DNA of 64,000 nt from Clostridia bacterium (GCA_017469565.1 JAFUGC010000028.1:1-64000); one strand, 5' to 3'. Shown: positions 26,660-36,630, counted from the first letter of the stretch. Numbers and translations: made by a program. The notes: a model not told the origin generated them from the letters alone.

Positions 26660-28208
26660 ATGAAAAAAAATATAATAAAAAACTTTATTTTTATGTTTTG
26701 TGCAATATTTCTGGCTAAAATTTTAGGGCTTGTTCGAAGTATGATTTTTGCAAATCTTTACGGAACCGGGGCAGCTGCCCAAGCTTTTCAAACTGCCTCT
26801 AAAATTCCGTTACAATTGCTAGATATGAGCTTAGGGGCTGCTATCTCATCAGCATTTATTCCAATCTTTAATGAGTTTTTACAAAAGAAACGGAAAAAAG
26901 GAAGCTATACAGTTTGCTAATAATTTTTTAAATATCATCATTCTTATTTCTTTCACATTAACCGTTTTAGGAATGGTATTTGCTAGTGGAGTAATAAAGC
27001 TAATTGCTCCAAATTTAGATGCATCTACAGCAATTCTTACTACTCAATTAATCAGAATTCTATTTCCAATCATGTTATTTACTGCTGTTGCGTATGTGTT
27101 TGTTGGCTTTTTGCAATCACTTGAGGAATTTAAGATTCCAGCAATTATTAGTGTAGTGGCAAATGGAATATTGATTCTATATTTAATCATATTTAATGAT
27201 AAATTTGGAATACAAGGTGTTGCGATTGCTATGCTTGTTGGTTGGGGAACCCAGATTCTAGTGCAATTGCCAACTGTCATAAAGAAAGGCTTTCAGTATC
27301 ATTTTACACTTAATTTCAAAGAGGAAGGAATGCTTAAGGTAGTAAAACTGGCACTACCGATTCTTATCAGTACTTGGGTTCAACCAATTAATAATATTGT
27401 CAACAGAAGATTGGCCTCCGGGTTAGAAGAAGGGCAAGCAATGTCTGCCTTGGATTATTCATATGATCTATATTTGATCATTGTGGGTGTTTTTTCTTAT
27501 ACTCTTTCTAATATTATCTTTCCGGAATTGTCTAAATTAACGGCTGATAATAATAAGGAAAGTTTGAAGGAACTTTTGAATCGATCCATCAAGATATCCA
27601 CTTTATTTATCATACCAATGTCTGTTGGAATTGCCTTACTTAGCAATGAAATTGTCAAAGTGATATATGAAAGAGGAGAATTTACAGAGCACTCAACGAT
27701 TTTAACTGGTGGTGCATTATTTTTCTATGCTTTTGGTATGATTGGTTATGGATTGATGGAAATATTAAATAAGGCGTTTTATGCGATGCAGGATTCCAAG
27801 ACACCAATGTATTTGAGTGGTTTTTCTATCATTTTAAATGTGATATTAAGTGTAGTATTAGTAAAAGTGATGGGATATACGGGCTTACCACTTGCAGCGT
27901 CTATCACATCAATCACTACCGCAGGAGTCATGCTTTATATTGTGAATCGTAAGAATCCTGGTGTATTAGAAAAGAAGGTTTTTGTGGAGCTTGCAAAAAT
28001 TATTGTATCAGCTGTAGTAATGGGAATTGTGGTTTTATTAGTAAAACGAATTTTTACTGGCTCCACACTAATGAGCTTGCTTGTTTCTATTATGTTTGGT
28101 ATCGTGGCATATTTTTTATGTGTATTTTTGCTAAAATCAGAGACGGTACAAATGGGAATACAGATTTTCAAGGATAGGAAATTGAAGAAAGCAAATAAAG
28201 TCAAATAA
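26660..28208 (+). pseudogene. murJ: MurJ/MviN-type lipid II flippase, frameshifted
   Basis: The N-terminal part (26660-26920, MKKNIIKNF.. then LGLVRSMIFANLYGTG, SLGAAISSAFIPIFNEFLQK) is the start of a MurJ/MviN flippase. The remaining 440 residues run in a shifted frame (open from 26871), beginning KKEAIQFANNFLN. Removing one A within 26884-26899 (AAAAGAAACGGAAAAAAGG, with a six-A run) would fuse them into a protein of about 515 aa with 14 spans. It flips lipid II or a lipid-linked glycan. Its place before an O-antigen-ligase-like gene and GT4 genes suggests a glycan-specific copy. It may be a pseudogene or an assembly error. Confidence 0.82.
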
Positions 28209-28309
28209 GGCTTGTAGAATGGATAAGATATGTATATAATATGTCATGAAATAGAAAATGCTTTTTAAGAGAGCATTTATGGATAAAAGGTTAGGAAGAG
28301 TATAAAAAT

Positions 28310-29746
28310 ATGGAGAAAATATGGAAAGAAAGTATTGTTTATAAAATAATTGCTTGTATCTCTCATTGGATTGAACAAGCTTTTTCGAACAGTTTTTTAA
28401 TAGGCTTGTTTGTGAAAGAAGGTAATCAAGAAGAAATTGACAAAAGCACTTTATTTTCAAGGCTAATTGGTGGACTCATTAAGATGATACAAAAAATAGC
28501 ACATAAGATCAAATTAGACGTCTTATTTGAAAATAGCATATTTGCTAAGCCAATCATCTGGCTTACAATCAGTATGTTTTTGATTCCGTTTGTGCCTACC
28601 ATGATAGCACTTGCGCTGATTGCTGCAAGTGGTCTTTCACTTGTGTTAAAAATTGCTATTACACCGGAATTTCACTTAAAGTATTTTAGGACAAATGCAT
28701 GGGTATTATTATTTATTCTTGTTGTATGTATTTCTGCAGTAACCTCTATTTCCCTAGAGGAAAGCAGAAATATTGCACTCTTAATGTCTGCATTTATTCT
28801 TTCGTATTTTTTAATCATTAATACGGTGGAAAGCCCTAAACAGCTCAAATTCTTGCTTTATGTGTTTATTATTGCATCGGTAATTACAGCTTTTATAGGT
28901 ATCTATCAGTATATTTTTGGAGATGTTTATTCTCAGGCGTGGTTAGATGCGGACATGTTTGAAGATATTAAAATGCGTGTGTATTCCACATTTGAAAATC
29001 CAAATGTATATGGAGAATACTTGCTACTCGCTATTCCAATCATTTTTTCTCTTTTTTGGTCAGAAAAAGGATTGCTAAAGAAATTGATTTTATTTGCTAT
29101 GTTTGCGGTAACGATGCTTGCACTTGTGCTTACATTTTCAAGAGGGTGCTGGCTTGGAATTATCCTTGCACTTGGACTTCTTCTGATTATGATTGATAGA
29201 AGATTTTTATGGCTTGGTGTTTTAGGACTATTCGTATTACCATTTGTTTTGCCAGAAACAATTATGAATCGATTTTTAAGTATTGGAAATTTAGAAGATT
29301 CTTCTACTTCTTACAGGGTTTATATTTGGCTTGGCACCATTGCCATGTTGAAAGACTATTGGTTTTCTGGAATTGGTCTTGGAATTACAAGCTTTAACAG
29401 TATTTATCCAATCTATTCTTATAATAATATTTCGGCTCCGCATTCACACAATTTGTATTTGCAACTGATTGTAGAATATGGAATTGTTGGGCTTATCATA
29501 TTTTTAGGAATGATATATCACTTTTATAAAGAAACAACGATTAGCTTACTAAAGGAGAAAAATATCATCACTGCTGGAATCATGAGTGGTGTGGCTGGTT
29601 TCTTACTTCAAAGTTTGTTTGATAATACTTGGTATAACTATAGGGTAGTATTGATATTCTGGATGATCATTGCATTAGGTCTTACTTCCAGTAAGCATAT
29701 AAAGAATGAGATTTCAGAGGAAAATAATGATACTGGTATAGCTTGA
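28310..29746 (+). CDS. O-antigen ligase / Wzy-type polysaccharide polymerase-like membrane protein
   Basis: 478 aa. The first 95 residues are cytoplasmic and partly charged, then about ten membrane spans. The Wzy_C signature is present: TFSRGCWLGIILALG and, after the large loop, APHSHNLYLQLIVEYGIVGLI. Such proteins polymerise or ligate lipid-linked glycans on the outer face. It lies in line with a MurJ-type flippase and GT4 genes. Confidence 0.87.
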   Translation: MEKIWKESIVYKIIACISHWIEQAFSNSFLIGLFVKEGNQEEIDKSTLFSRLIGGLIKMIQKIAHKIKLDVLFENSIFAKPIIWLTISMFLIPFVPTMIALALIAASGLSLVLKIAITPEFHLKYFRTNAWVLLFILVVCISAVTSISLEESRNIALLMSAFILSYFLIINTVESPKQLKFLLYVFIIASVITAFIGIYQYIFGDVYSQAWLDADMFEDIKMRVYSTFENPNVYGEYLLLAIPIIFSLFWSEKGLLKKLILFAMFAVTMLALVLTFSRGCWLGIILALGLLLIMIDRRFLWLGVLGLFVLPFVLPETIMNRFLSIGNLEDSSTSYRVYIWLGTIAMLKDYWFSGIGLGITSFNSIYPIYSYNNISAPHSHNLYLQLIVEYGIVGLIIFLGMIYHFYKETTISLLKEKNIITAGIMSGVAGFLLQSLFDNTWYNYRVVLIFWMIIALGLTSSKHIKNEISEENNDTGIA

Positions 29747-29788
29747 TTTTGTATAAGCATGAGAGCTATATGTTGAAAGGAAAATAGT

Positions 29789-31369
29789 ATGATAAAAGTT
29801 TTAAATGTGATCAGTGATACCAATATTGGCGGTGCTGGAAAATGCATTATTAATTTTTGCAGGAATTATGACAAGAAAAAATTTGAAATCGTAGTGGTGC
29901 TACCAAAAGGAAGTAAATTAATAGAGGAGCTAAAACCTACAAAAGTAAAGTTGATTGAAATTGATGGACTAAAAGATAAATCGTGGGATTTTGCATCGCT
30001 TTTCAAACTGGTTAAGGTCATCAAAACGGAAAAACCAGATATTGTTCACACACATGCTAGTAGCACGGCAAGGCTTGCTGCAAGGATTGCTGGAGGTGCA
30101 AAGGTGGTATTTACAAGGCATTCAGTATTTCCTGTCAGCGAAAAAATAAAAAAGGGTATAGGCAGATTTGTCTATAAAACATCTAATGAATTTTTGGCGG
30201 ATAGAATGATTGCAGTAGCTGATGCTGCAAAAGAAAATTTAACAGATGGTGGTATTGAACCTGAAATGGTAGATGTTATTCTCAATGGAGTAGAAAAAAT
30301 TAAAGAAACCTCAGATTCTGAAAGACAAAAACTAAAAAGTCAACTTGGCATTAAAAAAGATGAATATGTGATAGGAATTCTTGCAAGGCTGGAAGAGGTA
30401 AAAGGACATGAAACATTTATTGAGGCTGCCAATATCTTGATTAATGAAAAGAAGATGAATGCTAAATTCTTAATCCTTGGAACAGGTACAGAAGAAGAAA
30501 GGCTAAAAGAAAAAGTGAAAGAAATGCAACTAGGTGATAAAATTATTTTCACTGGTTTCATCAAGAATGTTCAAGATTACATTAATATCTTTGATATTCA
30601 GGTTAACTGTTCGTTTGGAACGGAGGCAACAAGTTTGGCACTTTTGGAAGGAATGAGTATTGGAGTGCCTGCAGTGGTGACAGATTTTGGTGGAAATCCT
30701 GGAGTCATCAAAGAGGGCGAAAATGGTTATATTGTTCCTATTAAATCACCAAATGATACAGCAAATGCAATCGAAAAGATTTTGACAAATAAGGATATAT
30801 GGGAACAGATGAAAAAACGTTCCAGAGAAATATTTGAAGAAAAATTTACGGTACAAGTTTATACTAAAAATATTGAAAAATTTTATGAAAAATTGAAGGG
30901 GGAACCTAAAATTAAAAGGATAAATTGGTTAGATATTATTATCATACTTGTGTTGCTAATAGTTGCTATTGCAGGATATTCCTATTTAAAGAGGGATAAT
31001 GTAGATATATCACCTAATACAGAAAAGGTTGTATATCAAATTAGAACGAATGAATGTTTAGCAAATGTATATGATTATATAGAAGAGGGTAGTGTACTTC
31101 GTGATAGTATTAAGAACTATAATATTGGTACAATTGTTGCAAAAGATTATGAAAAATCAAAGAGGTACAGTGTTAGTCAAGATACAAGAGAAATTGTTGA
31201 GACAGAACTTGAGGATAAAATTGATATTATCCTCACGGTAGAAGCAAATGCAACTGTTACAGATAAAAAGATTTCTGTAGGAGAATATCCATTAAAAGTA
31301 GGAAATGAAGCATATATTAAAGGAAAAGGTTATGCTGCGGGTGGATATATTATTTCAATCGAAAGATAG
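29789..31369 (+). CDS. GT4 glycosyltransferase fused to a membrane-anchored DUF4330-like domain
   Basis: 526 aa. Residues 1-370 are a GT-B glycosyltransferase: SDTNIGGAGKCI, DIVHTHASSTARLA, VFTRHSVFPV, LARLEEVKGHETFI, and the E-x7-E type segment EATSLALLEGMSIGVPAV. Then comes a membrane span (about 383-400) and a C-terminal extracellular-type domain of about 125 residues (NIGTIVAKDYEKS). It resembles the DUF4330 protein encoded next, including the order span then beta-rich domain. Such fusions are rare in my experience. Substrate unknown. Confidence 0.8.
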   Translation: MIKVLNVISDTNIGGAGKCIINFCRNYDKKKFEIVVVLPKGSKLIEELKPTKVKLIEIDGLKDKSWDFASLFKLVKVIKTEKPDIVHTHASSTARLAARIAGGAKVVFTRHSVFPVSEKIKKGIGRFVYKTSNEFLADRMIAVADAAKENLTDGGIEPEMVDVILNGVEKIKETSDSERQKLKSQLGIKKDEYVIGILARLEEVKGHETFIEAANILINEKKMNAKFLILGTGTEEERLKEKVKEMQLGDKIIFTGFIKNVQDYINIFDIQVNCSFGTEATSLALLEGMSIGVPAVVTDFGGNPGVIKEGENGYIVPIKSPNDTANAIEKILTNKDIWEQMKKRSREIFEEKFTVQVYTKNIEKFYEKLKGEPKIKRINWLDIIIILVLLIVAIAGYSYLKRDNVDISPNTEKVVYQIRTNECLANVYDYIEEGSVLRDSIKNYNIGTIVAKDYEKSKRYSVSQDTREIVETELEDKIDIILTVEANATVTDKKISVGEYPLKVGNEAYIKGKGYAAGGYIISIER

Positions 31370-31377
31370 GTGAGAGT

Positions 31378-31863
31378 ATGTTTAAGAATGGAAAGTTGTT
31401 TAATAAAATCAATATTGTGGATTTATGTGTTATTTTGGTCATTGTATTACTAATTGTTGGTGCAACAATCAAATTTGGAAAGTTTCATTCAAAAACAGAA
31501 GAAACAGCTCAAACCAACATTGAATATCAATTTACAGTAAATAATATCAGGGATTACACTATAGATGCCTTTCAGGTAGGGGATACGGTTTATGATAGCC
31601 AAAGCGGTGTTGATATTGGAAAAGTGACAAATGTGGAAAAGACGGAAGCGGTAACTTATGAAGGAACAAGCACCGGAGAGGTTGTTAGGGTAACAAATCC
31701 ATATCGTTATGATATGGTGTTAACCATTGAAGCACCAGTAACAGTTGAATCAGATGCATATTACATCAATAATTCAATTGAATTAAAGGTGAATAGTGCA
31801 AAAACGATTGAAACGAAATATGTAAAGACTTCTGGAATGGTAAGCGATATTCTAGAAGATTAG
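31378..31863 (+). CDS. DUF4330-family membrane-anchored protein
   Basis: 161 aa from ATG 31378, 8 bases after the GT4 stop. One span (about 12-30) is followed by an extracellular beta-rich domain with YTIDAFQVGDTVYDSQSG and GKVTNVEKTEAV, the DUF4330 pattern. The family is unknown in function but is often near polysaccharide genes. It is a likely structural partner of the fused domain in the preceding gene. Confidence 0.75.
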   Translation: MFKNGKLFNKINIVDLCVILVIVLLIVGATIKFGKFHSKTEETAQTNIEYQFTVNNIRDYTIDAFQVGDTVYDSQSGVDIGKVTNVEKTEAVTYEGTSTGEVVRVTNPYRYDMVLTIEAPVTVESDAYYINNSIELKVNSAKTIETKYVKTSGMVSDILED

Positions 31864-31904
31864 TGGTGAAAATATAGACTAAGTTATTGGTATGGGGGCT
31901 GAAC

Positions 31905-32987
31905 ATGAATATACTTTTGGTTACTATGGAAATGAATATTGGTGGTGCCGAAACTCATGTATTGGAACTTGCGCTTTCTTTAAAGGCGCATGGAAATAAT
32001 GTGTATGTAGTATCTAGTGGTGGTACACTTACGTTAGAATTAGAAAAAAATGGGGTAAAACATATTTATGCACCCTTAAAGGATAAGAAACCATCGCATA
32101 TGATAGAATCTATTAGGACAATCAGAAAATTGGTAGAGGAATATCAAATAGATGTTGTGCATGCACATGCCAGAATTCCGGGATTTATTTGTGGAATTGT
32201 TTGCCGACAAACACATACACATTTTGTGACAACCATTCATGGAATATACAGAGTCAACTTTTTACTAAAACTTTTGACCAACTGGGGAGAAAAAACACTT
32301 GCCGTCAGTAAAGACATCAAAGAATATGCCATAAGAGAATATCATCTAAAACCTGAAAATGTTTTTTTGACCATAAATGGAATTAATACGGAAAAATTTC
32401 GAAAAAAAGATGCTGTTGTGGAAGATGTCAGATTTAATCCGTCTAAGTTTAAAATCATGCATGTTAGCAGACTAGACAAGGAATCAGCAGAGGTTGCAGA
32501 GGCTTTAATGGATATTGTGGATGATTTAAATGACCAGATTCCAGAAGGAGTTCAGTTGATTATTGTTGGCTCAGGAAATCATTATGAGGAGTTAATCAAA
32601 AAATCAGTTGGTAAGGGAAATATTATACTTACGGGTGCTAGAACAGATGTGGATTTATTATTGAATCATGCAGATATGTTTGTGGGAGTAAGCAGAGCTG
32701 CATTGGAGGCTATGGCCTCTGAACTTCCTGTGATTTTAGCTGGAAATAGTTCTTATGGTCAGGGTTATCAAGGAATTTTTGAAAAAGATATGTTAGAATT
32801 ATCGCAAAATACGAATTTTACATGTAGAGATTTAGAAAAACTATCCTTAGAGAAACTAAAACAGGACATTATCAAATTGAGGCAAGAAAAGACAGAAGAA
32901 ATGGGAAAATATAATAGGAAGATTGTGGAAGAGAGCTATTCGATTGAGAAAATGACACAAGACGCGTTAGGAATTTATGAGGGGTAA
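31905..32987 (+). CDS. GT4 glycosyltransferase
   Basis: 360 aa from ATG 31905 (GGGGG upstream; the frame opens with TTG at 31887). The N-terminal domain has MNIGGAETHVLELALSLKAHG and DVVHAHARIPGFI; the C-terminal donor domain has MHVSRLDKESAE and FVGVSRAALEAMASELPVILAG (E-x7-type motif, partly diverged). It is likely the last enzyme of the surface-polysaccharide unit. A GGGACGGAGG hairpin follows at 32997. Confidence 0.83.
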   Translation: MNILLVTMEMNIGGAETHVLELALSLKAHGNNVYVVSSGGTLTLELEKNGVKHIYAPLKDKKPSHMIESIRTIRKLVEEYQIDVVHAHARIPGFICGIVCRQTHTHFVTTIHGIYRVNFLLKLLTNWGEKTLAVSKDIKEYAIREYHLKPENVFLTINGINTEKFRKKDAVVEDVRFNPSKFKIMHVSRLDKESAEVAEALMDIVDDLNDQIPEGVQLIIVGSGNHYEELIKKSVGKGNIILTGARTDVDLLLNHADMFVGVSRAALEAMASELPVILAGNSSYGQGYQGIFEKDMLELSQNTNFTCRDLEKLSLEKLKQDIIKLRQEKTEEMGKYNRKIVEESYSIEKMTQDALGIYEG

Positions 32988-32996
32988 GAAAGGATA

Positions 32997-33037
32997 GGTA
33001 AGGGACGGAGGAAAATGTGTATCTTCCGTCCCTTATC
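32997..33037. terminator. GGGACGGAGG hairpin ending the polysaccharide operon
   Basis: AAGGGACGGA pairs with TCCGTCCCTT, loop about 14 bases. Closely related to the hairpin at 26489. Confidence 0.65.
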
Positions 33038-33076
33038 TCTATTTCCCTAGTATCTGCAAAAAATTCGCTAAAAATG

Positions 33077-33105
33077 TTGACAATTGATAGATACCGTGGT
33101 AAAAT
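33077..33105 (+). promoter_or_regulatory. Promoter of rpmG-secE-nusG
   Basis: TTGACA 33077-33082, 17-base spacer, TAAAAT 33100-33105. A 67-base leader with a nine-T run at about 33130 follows before rpmG. Confidence 0.78.
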
Positions 33106-33172
33106 TAGCTAGCAAACCGCAGAAGGTTCTTTTTTTTTGGAAGAATATGCAGTAGAAAAGGGGTAGAGTGTG

Positions 33173-33322
33173 ATGAGAGATAAGATTACATTAGCATGCA
33201 CTGAATGTAAGCAAAGAAATTATGATACAAAAAAGAATAAAAAGAATGATCCTGACAGAATTGAAATGAAAAAATATTGTAAATTCTGCAAAAAACATAC
33301 AGAGCACAAAGAAACAAAGTAA
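33173..33322 (+). CDS. rpmG: 50S ribosomal protein L33
   Basis: 49 aa from ATG 33173 (a GTG one codon earlier is possible). It starts [22 protein letters not shown] and ends with [16 protein letters not shown]. The C9/C12 and C36/C39 pairs make this the zinc-binding (C+) form of L33. It is the usual neighbour of secE-nusG. Confidence 0.95.
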   Translation: MRDKITLACTECKQRNYDTKKNKKNDPDRIEMKKYCKFCKKHTEHKETK

Positions 33323-33352
33323 AATTTAAATTAGTATAAAGGTGTGAAGAGT

Positions 33353-33739
33353 ATGCAAAATGATGAAAACAAGGTAAAAAAGAGCTTCTTTCAAGGGATG
33401 AAATCGGAACTTAAAAAGGTAGTATGGCCTTCTGCTAGACAAACTGCCAAGAATACATTAGTTACCATTGTATTTGTTCTATTAATTTCAATTATCTTGA
33501 TTGTATGCAATTTAGTATTTGATTTCATAAGTACAAAATATTATGATTTAATATTAGGAAGAACCAGCGATGATTCAAGCAATAATCAGTTAGTTAGTGA
33601 AGAAGTAATTAGCGGAGAAGTGATTGATGAGAGTGGAGAGTCTGCTTTATCTGAGGAAGAGTCAGAAGTAGAATCTATAGAAACTACTGTAGATACTGGT
33701 GAACCAGAGGAAGTTGAATCTTCAAGTGAAATTGAATAA
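33353..33739 (+). CDS. secE: Preprotein translocase subunit SecE with acidic C-terminal extension
   Basis: 128 aa from ATG 33353. Residues 1-72 are ordinary SecE: KKSFFQGMKSELKKVVWPSA followed by one span. The rest (about 55 residues) is an added, very acidic Ser/Glu tail with repeated SGE/SEE/ESE groups. SecE in Firmicutes is normally 60-75 aa. The tail would face outside if the span topology is standard (N-in). Position before nusG is canonical. Confidence 0.92.
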   Translation: MQNDENKVKKSFFQGMKSELKKVVWPSARQTAKNTLVTIVFVLLISIILIVCNLVFDFISTKYYDLILGRTSDDSSNNQLVSEEVISGEVIDESGESALSEEESEVESIETTVDTGEPEEVESSSEIE

Positions 33740-33758
33740 TTGATGAAGGAGGAATAGT

Positions 33759-34298
33759 ATGCCTCAAGATGAAACAAATAATACAGGTGTAGCACAGTGG
33801 TATGTTGTTCATACATATTCTGGTTATGAAAATAAAGTAAAAGATACTTTAGAAAAGGCCGTAGAAAATAGAAACATGCAAGATCTTGTACAAGAAGTAA
33901 TAGTTCCTCTAGAAGAACAAATTGAAATAAAGGATGACAAGAGGAAAACCACTTTAAAGAAAGTTTTCCCTGGTTATGTCCTAATAAAAATGATTTTAAC
34001 AGAGGAATCTTGGCATATTGTAAGAAATGTCAGAGGCGTTACGGGCTTTGTTGGAGCAGGAGGAAAGCCGGTTCCACTTACCAATGAAGAAATCAGAAAT
34101 ATGGGATTTGAAAAAGTTCCTGTGAACATTGACTATGAAGTGGGAGATACCGTTCAGGTAATGGCTGGTCCGCTTGAAAGCTTTGTAGGAATCGTTCAAG
34201 AAATTAATATGAAAAAAGAGAAAGTAAGAGTTTTAGTTTCTATGTTTGGAAGAGAAACTCCCGTAGAACTAGAATTTTCACAAATACAAAAAGTGTAA
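33759..34298 (+). CDS. nusG: Transcription termination/antitermination protein NusG
   Basis: 179 aa. NGN domain with WYVVHTYSGYENKVKDTLEKA, FPGYVLIKM and VRGVTGFVGAGGKPVPL; C-terminal KOW domain with GDTVQVMAGPLESFVGIVQEI. It binds RNA polymerase and modulates elongation and Rho- or pause-related events. It is followed by rplK. Confidence 0.97.
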   Translation: MPQDETNNTGVAQWYVVHTYSGYENKVKDTLEKAVENRNMQDLVQEVIVPLEEQIEIKDDKRKTTLKKVFPGYVLIKMILTEESWHIVRNVRGVTGFVGAGGKPVPLTNEEIRNMGFEKVPVNIDYEVGDTVQVMAGPLESFVGIVQEINMKKEKVRVLVSMFGRETPVELEFSQIQKV

Positions 34299-34314
34299 TT
34301 AGGAGGTGTAAGAG

Positions 34315-34743
34315 ATGGCAGAAAAGAAAGTGACAAATGTTATTAAATTGCAAATACCAGCTGGTAAAGCAACTCCAGCACCACCAGTAGGACCTGCACT
34401 TGGTTCAAGTGGTGTTAATATTATGCAATTCGTAAAAGAGTTTAATGATAGAACTGCAGATCAACCAGGAATGACAATCCCAGTAGTAATCACAGTATAT
34501 CAAGATAAATCTTTTACATTTATCACAAAGGTTCCACCAGTTGCTGACTTATTAATGAAAGCTGCAAAAATCGAAAAAGGTTCTGCAAAACCAAATAGAG
34601 ATAAAGTAGCAAAAATTTCACTTGCAACAGCTGAAGAAATTGCAAAACAAAAAATGCAAGATTTAAATGCTGCAAGCGTTGAAGCCGCAGTAAAAATGGT
34701 AAAAGGTACAGCAAGAAGTATGGGAATCGTTGTAGAAGAGTAA
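34315..34743 (+). CDS. rplK: 50S ribosomal protein L11
   Basis: 142 aa, [21 protein letters not shown] signature near the N-terminus, standard length. It is the base of the GTPase-associated stalk. It starts after AGGAGGTG, 16 bases from nusG. Confidence 0.97.
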   Translation: MAEKKVTNVIKLQIPAGKATPAPPVGPALGSSGVNIMQFVKEFNDRTADQPGMTIPVVITVYQDKSFTFITKVPPVADLLMKAAKIEKGSAKPNRDKVAKISLATAEEIAKQKMQDLNAASVEAAVKMVKGTARSMGIVVEE

Positions 34744-34751
34744 AAAAATTT

Positions 34752-34790
34752 TTGTGGGAGAGATGAGAAATCTCGTTTGTACCAAAGGAG
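34752..34790 (+). promoter_or_regulatory. Conserved rplK-rplA spacer, possible L1 binding site
   Basis: The spacer has GTGGGAG at about 34754, followed by a GAGAT/ATCTC hairpin and ACCAAAGGAGG. This resembles the L1 operator found between rplK and rplA in many bacteria. Confidence 0.45.
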
Positions 34791-34796
34791 GAAACA

Positions 34797-35477
34797 ATGA
34801 AAAGAGGAAAGAGATATCAAGAAAGCTTAAAGCTTATTGAAAAAGGTGTATCTTATGATGCAAAGGCTGCATTCGAACTAATCGAAAAAATGCCAAAGGC
34901 AAAATTTGATGAGACAATTGAAGCTCACTTCAAACTAGGTGTTGATTCTAAACATGCAGATCAACAAGTTAGAGGCGTTATCGTATTACCACATGGAACA
35001 GGTAAAACACAAAGAGTTTTAGTGTTTGCAAAAGGTGATAAGGCTAAAGAGGCTGAAGAGGCAGGAGCAGATTTTGTTGGAGCAGAAGATTTAGTGCCAA
35101 GAATTGAAAAAGAAAACTGGTTTGACTATGATGTTATCGTTGCCACACCAGATATGATGGGTATCATTGGTAGACTTGGTAAAGTATTAGGACCAAAAGG
35201 ATTAATGCCAAACCCTAAATCAGGTACAGTTACTATGGATGTAGCAAAAGCAGTAAAAGATATTAAATCAGGTAAAATTGAGTATAGACTAGATAAGAAT
35301 AACATCATCCATTGTCCAATTGGAAAGTTATCTTTCGGAGCAGAAAAATTAGCTGAAAACTATGCAGCATTATATGATGCAGTATTAAAAGCTAAACCAG
35401 CTGCTGCAAAAGGACAATACATGAGAGGAATTTCTGTTTCTAGTACAATGGGACCTGGCGTTAGCGTAAAAGCTTAG
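34797..35477 (+). CDS. rplA: 50S ribosomal protein L1
   Basis: 226 aa, with [25 protein letters not shown] and [16 protein letters not shown], the L1 signatures. It binds 23S rRNA and its own mRNA. It is the last gene before the L10 leader. Confidence 0.97.
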   Translation: MKRGKRYQESLKLIEKGVSYDAKAAFELIEKMPKAKFDETIEAHFKLGVDSKHADQQVRGVIVLPHGTGKTQRVLVFAKGDKAKEAEEAGADFVGAEDLVPRIEKENWFDYDVIVATPDMMGIIGRLGKVLGPKGLMPNPKSGTVTMDVAKAVKDIKSGKIEYRLDKNNIIHCPIGKLSFGAEKLAENYAALYDAVLKAKPAAAKGQYMRGISVSSTMGPGVSVKA

Positions 35478-35489
35478 TTTCATATAGAA

Positions 35490-35612
35490 CCGTAGACAGT
35501 AGGTTGTATTAATGTTACGTAAAGATTCCTACCGAGGTAGATAAATGTTCGGATTACAAGACATTTCTGCTTCGGTGGAAGTGTCTTTCTTATTTATGAA
35601 AAAAGGAGGTGT
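35490..35612 (+). promoter_or_regulatory. Ribosomal protein L10 leader
   Basis: The 140-base gap between rplA and rplJ holds ACCGTAGACAGTAGGTTG, CCTACCGAGGTAGATAAATG and a GACATTTC/GAAGTGTC hairpin. These are recognisable pieces of the L10(L12)4-binding leader of rplJL, which represses translation when L10 is in excess. Confidence 0.75.
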
Positions 35613-35618
35613 TTGTGA

Positions 35619-36122
35619 ATGCCAAACGCAAAAGTATTAGCTAAAAAACAAGAAGATGCAAAGAATTTAAAAGAAAAATTTGATAAGTCAAAATTAGTTA
35701 TTTTAGCTGATTACAGAGGAATTAATGTTGAAGACATCACAAAAATGAGAGCTGAACTTAGAAAAACAGATTGTGAGTATATCGTTGCGAAGAACTCAAC
35801 ATTAAGATTTGCAGTAAAGGATTCTGATATTGAGGGAATTTCTGAATATCTTGAAGGTCCAACAGCTGTTACATTTAGCTATGATGATTATGTAGCTCCA
35901 GCAAAAGTTTTATACGATTATGCTGAAAAATCAGATTTCTATAAAATTAAAGCTGGAATCATGGATGGAAAAGTAATTTCTGCAGATGAAATCATCAAAC
36001 TTGCAAAATTACCATCAAAAGAAATGTTACTTACTCAACTTGCTACCGTATTGCTTGCTAATATTAGAAACTTAGCAGTAGTACTTGACCAAGCGAGAGA
36101 AAAACAAGAAGAAAATGCGTAA
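35619..36122 (+). CDS. rplJ: 50S ribosomal protein L10
   Basis: 167 aa. It starts near KEKFDKSKLVILADYRGINVEDITKMR, with an EGPTAVTFSY segment and a C-terminal helix that binds L7/L12 dimers. It forms the stalk base with L11. Confidence 0.97.
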   Translation: MPNAKVLAKKQEDAKNLKEKFDKSKLVILADYRGINVEDITKMRAELRKTDCEYIVAKNSTLRFAVKDSDIEGISEYLEGPTAVTFSYDDYVAPAKVLYDYAEKSDFYKIKAGIMDGKVISADEIIKLAKLPSKEMLLTQLATVLLANIRNLAVVLDQAREKQEENA

Positions 36123-36176
36123 AACGCATGAAATTTTAAATGATTAAAAATTAAAAGTAAAAAGGAGATTTATATT

Positions 36177-36548
36177 ATGGAAAAGATTGAAAATTTAATA
36201 GCTGAAATCGAAAAACTTACCGTTTTAGAATTAGCTGATTTAGTAAAAGCAATTGAGGACAAATTTGGAGTATCTGCAGCAGCTGCAGCAGTAGTAGCAG
36301 CACCAGCAGCAGGTGGAGCTGCAGCAGCAGAAGAAAAATCAGACTTTAATGTTGTATTAAAAGAAGCTGGATCAAACAAAATTGCTGTTATCAAAGTAGT
36401 TAGAGAAGCTACAGGTTTAGGATTAAAAGAAGCTAAAGAATTAGTTGATGGAGCTCCTAAGACAGTTAAAGAAGCTGCACCAAAAGCTGATGCAGAAGCT
36501 TTAAAAGCAAAATTAGAAGAAGCTGGAGCAACAGTTGAGCTTGCTTAA
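36177..36548 (+). CDS. rplL: 50S ribosomal protein L7/L12
   Basis: 123 aa: N-terminal dimerisation domain, an Ala-rich hinge ([20 protein letters not shown] type) and a C-terminal [27 protein letters not shown] domain. A terminator follows and rpoB is not next. Confidence 0.97.
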   Translation: MEKIENLIAEIEKLTVLELADLVKAIEDKFGVSAAAAAVVAAPAAGGAAAAEEKSDFNVVLKEAGSNKIAVIKVVREATGLGLKEAKELVDGAPKTVKEAAPKADAEALKAKLEEAGATVELA

Positions 36549-36630
36549 GTTCAGATTGACACATATTGGTAATTTGAGTTACTCATATAGTAGCTTAAAA
36601 AGCTGATGAAAATTTAATTTGTAGATATCA

